Shown: one piece after another, positions 58,586 through 64,000 of the stretch | Layout of the letters: every line of letters begins with the position of its first letter | How positions within the stretch are numbered: the stretch's first letter is position 1 | From: Sivonenia sp049582005 | Lineage (GTDB): Bacteria > Cyanobacteriota > Cyanobacteriia > Gloeobacterales > PMM-0068 | NCBI GenBank assembly: GCA_049582005.1 | Contig: JBAUTB010000089.1 | Coordinates: 21,283 to 85,282 of the forward strand | Length of the DNA: 64,000 nucleotides | Direction: 5' to 3' | The notes under the pieces: generated by a model | What the model saw: only the letters and a program-made list of their open reading frames with translations | Database searches by the model: none | Told to the model about the DNA's origin: nothing | Made by a program: the position numbers and the translations under genes

Positions 58586-60206
58586 TTGTTAGCGGTCATA
58601 AGGTCTGGGTTAAGTGGCCGTGGCGAGAGGAAGAATTTGATGATTTTGCCAGTAGAGATCCCATGACCGATTTAGCACGACAGTCTTCAATGCTGCTAGG
58701 GCATCCGCCGTTTCTTCCGACCAATGCATTCCCCGATTCTTCTGTCGTTTTGCCACTATCAGATCACAGGCTTTCTCGGCATGAGCACTCCCGATGTATT
58801 GCTGCTTTCGACGACGCTCATTGTAGTTGACGATGTAAACTTTTCGAGCCCTGAGATAGTCCATCAACTCTTGCAGCTTTTGCTCATTCTTGGTTTGCGG
58901 GCGACAAGCTTCCAAAGCCTCTAAGGCAGAGTCTACCTGTCCTTTCCACAGCAAAGCATGAAGCTTCCTTTTGAGCACTTTTTTATCCTCACGGCTAGAA
59001 CAAATCATTCCAGCAAAATCAGCACATTTACGGCGTAAGTGATACCAGTCGAGCAGCAGTTCTTTACGGGTAAATGCGCTGAGCTCGGTCTCGAAAAAAT
59101 TACGCAGCCACTTAGCCCCATCTCCTAACAGGGTCACCCAACCACTCCATCCAGCACAGAAGAATAACAACAAAGACAATTGTCTGAGCACAACAGCGCC
59201 GGTCCCACTCAAGTAGCGATAACCCTCGGGGGTGGCGATTCGGGCCACCCGGATGCTTAGCCATTGGCTCGCTTGGGGACGACGAACTAAGATATCATCG
59301 CTAGCCGCGAGGGTCTGACCAGGCTGAATTTCAGGCCCTAAGCACCGCAATTTCTCTACAGGCCAGCAAGCTGCTTCATGGGTGCGCGCTTGCAGAACTC
59401 GTTGCCAGTCCTGAGCACTCACGCCCTCGGGTGGTTTGGGTGTGGGCTGCGCTAAGGCTTGCTCCACCGCTTCGCTTAATTCAGCAGGCCATGCGGCTCG
59501 ATGGCGAGGAGCCTTGGCATCGAGCAGCTTCACCTGGAACTGGTTAAGGTCGCGTCTCTCCTCCAATTCGTTGACTTCTTTAGCTTCTGCAGCACGGATC
59601 GCTTCGCCATGCCGTTGGACTATGCGTCTAACTTCATTTTTTGAGATCACTTTCGGCTGTTGCGTTTGCCAGCTCAGTAAGCGTCCTACCGTCGCAAAGG
59701 GTAAGTCCTGGGGGAATAGGCAGGCCCATTCTTGCAAACTGTGGGTAATGATAGTCCCGTGGTGCTCTGGCAATAGCTCATTACCAGGCATGATGTGTTT
59801 AGCGCTGTGCTGGTTAAAACAAACTCGGCGGTCTAGGTGTAAGATGCCCAAGCGACAGGCGACCTTTTGACTAGCATAGCCATCCATCTCGATCTCACCT
59901 GGTTCAAATTGAGCGCAATATTGCTCGACTTGTTGTTGGTCGAGAATATCCCAATGTATGCTTAACAGCTTACGCATCAGGTCTTGTCCAATGCTCAGAG
60001 TCTGCTGCTCTAAAGCTTCCAATGTCTGGTTAGAGGGCGAGTCTTTTGGCAACTCCAGCGCGGGCACATTGATCTGAGTTAGCTCATTCCAGGAAGATTC
60101 ATGGGCATCGTCTTCAACCCAAGCTATCGAGATACACAAATGACCCATTAGATGACCTGCCAGTGCTGCTTAAAAGCATATACCCAGACCTTATGACCGC
60201 TAACAA
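58586..60206. mobile_element. Complete insertion sequence with 25-bp inverted repeats (ISKra4-like)
   Basis: A 1621-bp element. Perfect terminal inverted repeats of 25 bases lie at 58586-58610 and 60182-60206 (outer end TTGTTAGCGGTCATAAGG). One transposase gene fills it; its stop codon touches the left repeat. The flanks read TTTACC on the left and TTCACC on the right, which could be a six-base target duplication with one mismatch. The family name rests on motifs in the transposase. Confidence 0.92.
58610..60148 (-). CDS. Transposase, ISKra4-like
   Basis: Protein of 512 residues that is intact, with no frameshift or stop. The central part has LLGDGAKWLRNFFE and DWYHLRRKCADF, and the C-terminal part has IGSAHAEKACDLIVAKRQKN then RGMHWSEETADAL. 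This GDGAKW / DWYH / GSxxxEKxxxxIVxxRxKxxGMxW order is what I expect for DDE transposases of the ISKra4 type, with the acidic residues in GDGAKW, DWYHLR and EKACD as candidates for the catalytic triad. The start ATG at 60148 lies 34 bases inside the right inverted repeat; the stop overlaps the left one. Confidence 0.85.
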   Translation of the reverse strand: MGHLCISIAWVEDDAHESSWNELTQINVPALELPKDSPSNQTLEALEQQTLSIGQDLMRKLLSIHWDILDQQQVEQYCAQFEPGEIEMDGYASQKVACRLGILHLDRRVCFNQHSAKHIMPGNELLPEHHGTIITHSLQEWACLFPQDLPFATVGRLLSWQTQQPKVISKNEVRRIVQRHGEAIRAAEAKEVNELEERRDLNQFQVKLLDAKAPRHRAAWPAELSEAVEQALAQPTPKPPEGVSAQDWQRVLQARTHEAACWPVEKLRCLGPEIQPGQTLAASDDILVRRPQASQWLSIRVARIATPEGYRYLSGTGAVVLRQLSLLLFFCAGWSGWVTLLGDGAKWLRNFFETELSAFTRKELLLDWYHLRRKCADFAGMICSSREDKKVLKRKLHALLWKGQVDSALEALEACRPQTKNEQKLQELMDYLRARKVYIVNYNERRRKQQYIGSAHAEKACDLIVAKRQKNRGMHWSEETADALAALKTVVLNRSWDLYWQNHQILPLATAT

Positions 60207-60293
60207 TTCACCCGGGGAGCAAAACCCGCAACCAGTTGTACGTTTTGAATTTAGAATTGCTGTCCCACCATTTGATTTCTTTATGAAAATCTA

Positions 60294-61145
60294 TTATGAT
60301 CCTTTAATGGCTTCTATATATAAAGAATCAGGTTTGTAAACTGTGCCATCTGCTTCTGTATCGAGATTAAAGCTAGTCCAGTTTTTTACGTGGCTTTCAG
60401 TAGCAGAGAGTTGAACGATATTTTCTAGACCACATTTTTCTAAGAGGAGTGTTAATGAATAGCGGTCATACATCCACTGGTGAAGTTCACCGCTTTGGCG
60501 TAAGCGTCCAATTTGCAAGGCTTTGTAGTCCTTTTTTCCTAATAGGCTCTTGAGCAATCGATGTTGGCGGTAACCTGAATCGCTAAAAAACCAATAAATT
60601 CGTTTGAGAAAATGTTGTAGTTGACTTTCTTGAATAGGTATAGATTTTAGTTGTGTACTTTCTTCAAGTAAATCTTTCCTCCATTTTTGAATAGGAATCC
60701 CACAACGTTTTTCAACAAACTCATCGGCAATATTTTCTCTAGCCAGATATGCAGCCATTTCTCCTCCCGACTCGTTTCTCACCGTCATATCATACATTTC
60801 TAGTAAGATCCATTCGTAGTTAGATGCCCACTCTTTAGAACCACTGCTAGCCTGTTCTAGTGCTAGAAGATAAGTCTTAGCAATTTGTTCCAAATCTGGA
60901 ACTACTATTCTAAAAACACCCTGAGGGCGTAAAACACGCCTACACTCTTTCAAAAAAGGTTCAGCTTCTGTTTTTGGTATATGTTCTAGTAAATGTGAAT
61001 GATACACAACATCAAATGAAGCATCAGGAAATGGGATACCTTGAGTAAGATCGTGGGCAATTACACTTTTTCCTGTTGAAACGATATCAACATTAGTCCA
61101 ATCAGGATGATATCGATTCATGCAACCAAGATTTAGATAATCCAT
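60294..61145 (-). CDS. SAM-dependent methyltransferase in glycan-type cluster
   Basis: Protein of 283 residues. The N-terminus MDYLNLGCMNRYHPDWTNVD has the pattern of methyltransferases encoded in O-antigen and capsule clusters; the second Gly of the usual LNLGCG is Met here. FDVVYHSHLLEHIPKTEA is the post-II motif, and CRRVLRPQGVFRIVVPDL completes the fold. The C-terminal part (WMYDRYSLTLLLEKCGL) is also typical. It probably methylates a sugar or lipid-linked glycan. The IS lies just downstream. The gene is more AT-rich than the core genes in this window. Confidence 0.85.
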   Translation of the reverse strand: MDYLNLGCMNRYHPDWTNVDIVSTGKSVIAHDLTQGIPFPDASFDVVYHSHLLEHIPKTEAEPFLKECRRVLRPQGVFRIVVPDLEQIAKTYLLALEQASSGSKEWASNYEWILLEMYDMTVRNESGGEMAAYLARENIADEFVEKRCGIPIQKWRKDLLEESTQLKSIPIQESQLQHFLKRIYWFFSDSGYRQHRLLKSLLGKKDYKALQIGRLRQSGELHQWMYDRYSLTLLLEKCGLENIVQLSATESHVKNWTSFNLDTEADGTVYKPDSLYIEAIKGS

Positions 61146-61526
61146 AAAAGTAAAACTCCTATTTATTGACTCTGCTCAATTCTGGTAGCCTGTCTGAGAA
61201 GTGTCTATTTCTAGAATTGAGGTACTGTCAAGCTAACACCGCGATAACACAGCTGGCAGGGAAATAGTACATAGATAATTTACAGGGTAAACGCATCTTA
61301 TTTGTAAAATATTGCGTGTTAAGTCATTAATCCCTTTGGGGTGTTCAAAATGTGCGAACGGACCGTTAATCTAATCAAGAAATTCATTTAAGTAGTGTAC
61401 CCGAAATCCGCAGCTCTTAACATTAATCCTGGAATAAAAGGCCAAAAATGGCTGTGTTATCCCTGATCTGTCAAACTGGGGTGAAACGTTGATTTTGGTC
61501 ACAGGCTCGCAGTGTACCGAACTCCC
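61146..61526. other. Intergenic region with 20-bp repeat copy 2
   Basis: 381 bases between the methyltransferase start and the 3' end of a glycosyltransferase gene. It holds copy 2 of the 20-bp repeat (61282-61301) and short AT-rich stretches. No gene or RNA is recognised; it may contain the ends of decayed mobile elements. Confidence 0.45.
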
Positions 61527-62555
61527 TTACCAACCTAGACGTCCTAATAGCCACTCTAGGATGCGAATGGGACGCTTATGATCGTAAAGCTGAGTCTTTT
61601 GTAGCCAACGATGAATGAAACGGTCAAAGCGGTTGCGCGGATCAGCAAGAGACTTGACCGGGTCTTCACCGTAGCGTTCGCGATACACAGCTGTCCAATC
61701 GACCCGCCAAATGTCTTCGCGTCGGAACTGATCGGGACCGTACTTATCAATCATGTCTAGTACCTGCCAGTCCCACCAGGGGCGACCAGGCGGCTTGTAT
61801 ATGCTAGTCATGTCGATGCCCTGATCACGATACCCTCGCAACCAGTGATCGGGAATTGGATGGGTCTGCTCGGGTAAAACGATATGTGGGCGATGGTAAT
61901 ACCGATACACCTCGATGGGTGTGCGTTGAGGTTGGTTGAGCCGCTCCCAGCACTGATACCAGCGCACTTTACTTTCCTGGCGTTCCCATTCTGTGAACTG
62001 GTAGTGAAGCACCTTGATATCCCGCAACATGATGATAGGTGCGGTCGGGGGAATCGGAATACGTGGACCATGAATCAAACTGCTAGCATAATTGCTGCCA
62101 TCATCCATAAAACCCCAGCAATAGTCATAGTTAGAGGTCCAGTGGAATTGGGAGAACATATAGTAGTTCTCCATGTCGTTCAGAAGATTGACCCACTGAA
62201 AGCTAATGACACTACCGATTGGTGCATTAAGAACCGTCTGCCATTCGGGACTAGTCATAAAGTTAGCGGTCAAGGCTTCATCTGCATCCAGAGAAATTAT
62301 AAGCCGAGGACCCAGAATAAGACGGGCTTCTTCTAGAAGCAGGCTTCGCCTCTCCACTTCGTCGAAAGACGAAGTGGGATAATGCAGCAGCTTTGCCTTT
62401 GGATAGCGGCTAACGATGTTAGGCGATTCATCTGTGGACATCTGATCCAGCAGAAGGATGTGGTCTGCCCATAGACTGGCGCACTGCAAGAATCGATCGA
62501 GAATCCAAGCTTCATTTCTGATAGGAGTGATACAAATAACGGTTGGTTTATCCAT
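61527..62555 (-). CDS. Glycosyltransferase family 2 protein
   Basis: Protein of 342 residues. VICITPIRNEAWILDRFLQ begins the GT-A fold, LLDQMSTDESPNIV is the nucleotide-binding strand, and IISLDADEALTANF is the metal-binding D-x-D region. The C-terminal part (WWDWQVLDMIDKYGPDQF, RREDIWRVDWTAV) is found in a group of cyanobacterial GT2 proteins with an additional domain. The ATG at 62555 is preceded by an exact 17-base duplication of the gene's own first bases, so the original start and the copied one (now TTG) lie in tandem. It is probably part of surface polysaccharide synthesis. Confidence 0.88.
   Translation of the reverse strand: MDKPTVICITPIRNEAWILDRFLQCASLWADHILLLDQMSTDESPNIVSRYPKAKLLHYPTSSFDEVERRSLLLEEARLILGPRLIISLDADEALTANFMTSPEWQTVLNAPIGSVISFQWVNLLNDMENYYMFSQFHWTSNYDYCWGFMDDGSNYASSLIHGPRIPIPPTAPIIMLRDIKVLHYQFTEWERQESKVRWYQCWERLNQPQRTPIEVYRYYHRPHIVLPEQTHPIPDHWLRGYRDQGIDMTSIYKPPGRPWWDWQVLDMIDKYGPDQFRREDIWRVDWTAVYRERYGEDPVKSLADPRNRFDRFIHRWLQKTQLYDHKRPIRILEWLLGRLGW
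62354..62377. repeat. Perfect hairpin inside a glycosyltransferase gene
   Basis: CCACTTCGTC and GACGAAGTGG are perfectly paired around the four bases GAAA. The stem is 10 bp. It lies inside the reading frame and encodes SSFDEVE-type residues. Confidence 0.75.
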
Positions 62556-62573
62556 AACGGTTGGTTTATCCAA
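62538..62573. repeat. 18-bp tandem duplication at a start codon
   Basis: The 18 bases at 62538-62555, which hold the ATG and first codons (MDKPTV) of the GT2 gene, are repeated at 62556-62573 with one change that turns ATG into TTG. Confidence 0.9.
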
Positions 62574-62618
62574 TGAGTGGGTAGATTTTTCACCCGGATA
62601 GCTTTTAAGCTCTTATTG

Positions 62619-63569
62619 CTAATAGATTGGCTGGGATAGCTCTGAGATATTGGCATCTGCCTTCATTTCTCGAATCTCTTTGGCAGCCATTGATTGAGCT
62701 TGTTTTGTCACTTTCAGAAACTTGCGGTCACGTGTAGTCATTAAAAATGAGGTGAAAAAGTAGCGCATTTTCGTTCTCCAGGAAAGCTGTTCCTGAGGCT
62801 TATTCCGCAAGAAATCCAGGATTGCTCTAGAGTAAACAATTCCTTTAACTAAATTGAGCAAATATTCCTCAGTCAATCTTCTCAGTGGCAGTATATGAGT
62901 TAGCTTGAGTCGAGCAAATTTACCTATTCCCAATCCAATATCTAGTGCACATAGAGCGAGGTCAAAATCCTCACAGCGAAGCAGCAACTCACCCCGCTGT
63001 CCTAGTTTCAGTCGGCGAGGATCTTCTCGAACCATATCGATGTATTTTTGACCCACTATTTTACGAATACACATCCCTGCTCCCACTGGCATCGTCTCAG
63101 TAATTTCCAGATTGGACCAAGAGTCCTTGTCAAATTGAGCAATTGCTAGCAGAGGCCATGCAGAGCGAGTCCATTCTTCAGGAGAACCACCGTCAAACTC
63201 AGGCAAGGCTTGTCCTCCCCAAGCCCCTAACAAGGGATATCTTTCTCCAATCTCAAGGGCTGAACGTAGGTAGTCTTGATCTAAAACGTTGTCGTCATCG
63301 ACAAATATCGAAATTGCTCCGTGGCTTTCTTTCAGACCCCGGAGGCGAGCATAAACGAGTCCTAATTGCTTTTCAGGAATCATTCTGGCATTCAGATGCC
63401 AACTCAAATCGATCGTCTCAGCGAGGGGAGGGTTACTGGCATTATCAACCAAAAGAAGCTCCCATTTTGTGAGCGGTAGAGTTTGTGATTTGAGAGCATC
63501 AAGTACACGATTGAGATAAGCAGGCTGGGGATTATGACTACAAATCACCACAGTTACAGGGTATTCCAT
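62619..63569 (-). CDS. Glycosyltransferase family 2 protein
   Basis: Protein of 316 residues. VTVVICSHNPQPAYLNRVLD begins the GT-A fold, ELLLVDNASNPPLAE is the second strand, and SIFVDDDNVLDQDYL contains the D-D-D metal site. GAWGGQALPEF and LLLRCEDFDLALCALD hold the acceptor-side acid. The C-terminal 60 residues are basic (WRTKMRYFFTSFLMTTRDRK). The start at ATG 63569 is preferred to a frame seven codons longer. It precedes the other GT2 gene on the same strand by about 60 bases and follows the ABC exporter gene, so all may be one operon. Confidence 0.88.
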   Translation of the reverse strand: MEYPVTVVICSHNPQPAYLNRVLDALKSQTLPLTKWELLLVDNASNPPLAETIDLSWHLNARMIPEKQLGLVYARLRGLKESHGAISIFVDDDNVLDQDYLRSALEIGERYPLLGAWGGQALPEFDGGSPEEWTRSAWPLLAIAQFDKDSWSNLEITETMPVGAGMCIRKIVGQKYIDMVREDPRRLKLGQRGELLLRCEDFDLALCALDIGLGIGKFARLKLTHILPLRRLTEEYLLNLVKGIVYSRAILDFLRNKPQEQLSWRTKMRYFFTSFLMTTRDRKFLKVTKQAQSMAAKEIREMKADANISELSQPIY

Positions 63570-63723
63570 GATGTTTAAACTTCTCCTCACTAACTACTTG
63601 GTTAAATTTTTAATTGATTCATCCAAATTAGTACTCACCATTTCCTGGCATAGGCAGCAAGATGATGAATTACTGAAAAAATACTGACGGAACCTTCCAT
63701 CAGGAAAATTTTTTAACCCATTT

Positions 63724-64000
63724 TCATGCAGTTGGCATGGTTTGCAGGGCATGAAAAGACCAATATGCTCCTTTTAGTCTGAGCAGTTCGTTATGCTCTC
63801 CAGATTCCACTACTTGGCCTTTATCCAAAACGACGATGCGATCCGCATTCCGTATGGTAGAAAGTCGATGGGCAATTACAATGACCGTTCGGTTTTGCCG
63901 TAAGCGCTCAATAGCATCTTGTACAAAGTGCTCAGATTGAGAATCTAGCGCACTTGTAGCTTCATCCAGAATAAGAACTTCCGGGTCACGCAGAATAGCC
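63724..64000 (-). CDS. ABC exporter (MsbA-like) nucleotide-binding domain, 5' part missing
   Basis: The last 91 codons of an ABC transporter gene on the minus strand, cut by the window edge. The visible part starts just before the Walker B motif, VLILDEATSALD, has the D-loop, and then the H-loop VIVIAHRLSTI. It ends in RLKGAYWSFHALQTM and TGA (63724-63726). This C-terminal pattern is that of exporters with fused membrane and ATPase domains, such as MsbA or lipid-linked glycan flippases. Its place before two glycosyltransferases suggests export of a glycan or glycolipid. Confidence 0.9.
   Translation of the reverse strand, partial: AILRDPEVLILDEATSALDSQSEHFVQDAIERLRQNRTVIVIAHRLSTIRNADRIVVLDKGQVVESGEHNELLRLKGAYWSFHALQTMPTA

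Noticed and set aside
61146..61526. Possible tRNA or small RNA in the gap before the glycosyltransferase
   Set aside because: No cloverleaf, T-arm GTTCRA box or terminator was found on either strand.

Overview
The window is a chromosomal segment from a cyanobacterium. The clearest evidence is an RNA polymerase largest subunit split into RpoC1 (gamma) and RpoC2 (beta'), the latter carrying the long cyanobacterial insertion. It also holds the Mg-chelatase subunit ChlD and many families that are mainly cyanobacterial or plastid: Ycf33/DUF751, DUF3386, DUF3493, DUF4346, DUF3084, DUF2288 and a Z-ISO/NnrU-like protein. I noticed only one HIP1 octamer (GCGATCGC, 53553-53560), whereas many cyanobacteria have one every kilobase or so. 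That would fit an early-branching or HIP1-poor lineage such as the Gloeobacterales, but this is a weak inference. I recognised no rRNA or tRNA gene and no CRISPR array.

Layout. 1-6.9 kb: the end of a XerC/D recombinase, a PPC-domain/GNAT pair, DUF3386, a Nudix hydrolase, then a tightly overlapping leftward run (DUF4346, zinc ribbon, prmA, rsmE, M41-like peptidase) and a Z-ISO-like membrane protein. 7-22.6 kb: a secreted GHL10 glycoside-hydrolase-like protein coupled to a Ski2-like helicase, a hydrolase, a one-PDZ S1C protease, a UvrD-like helicase, cyanase, a circularly permuted ATP-grasp protein, photolyase, pgsA, DUF3084 and a methyltransferase. 22.6-30.7 kb: rpoC1-rpoC2 with its own promoter, a long leader and a clear terminator, but no rpoB beside it; then a hydrolase/DUF39 pair. 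30.7-50.1 kb: housekeeping and small cyanobacterial genes, including phosphoesterase, ktrAB, Fe-ADH-like enzyme, tlpA-ccdA, phosphohexomutase, YciI, cobB/cbiA, pyrF, 2Fe-2S protein, GvpU-like protein, a PLD lipoprotein, a matrixin and HflX. 50.2-54.6 kb: an accessory block with a GC-rich DUF1345 gene, DUF29, DUF2252, three 35-bp tandem repeats and an outer-membrane barrel. 54.7-58.5 kb: DUF2288, accC and, divergently, chlD. 58.5-64 kb: an intact insertion sequence, then a leftward surface-glycan-type group (methyltransferase, two GT2 glycosyltransferases, an ABC exporter cut by the window edge).

What stands out: (i) rpoC1C2 separated from rpoB and served by a near-consensus promoter; (ii) an hflX whose apparent N-terminus runs upstream with no ATG/GTG/TTG; (iii) a 24-bp tandem repeat inserted in frame in cobB/cbiA; (iv) several repeat types (35-bp tandem, 34-bp dispersed, REP-like hairpin, 20-bp direct repeat near the IS); (v) a complete 1.6-kb IS with 25-bp inverted repeats. 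I did not find a clearly new multi-gene system. The accessory block at 50-54.6 kb and the IS/glycan edge are the places most likely to hold strain-specific biology. Family names come from recognition of motifs, not from a search.
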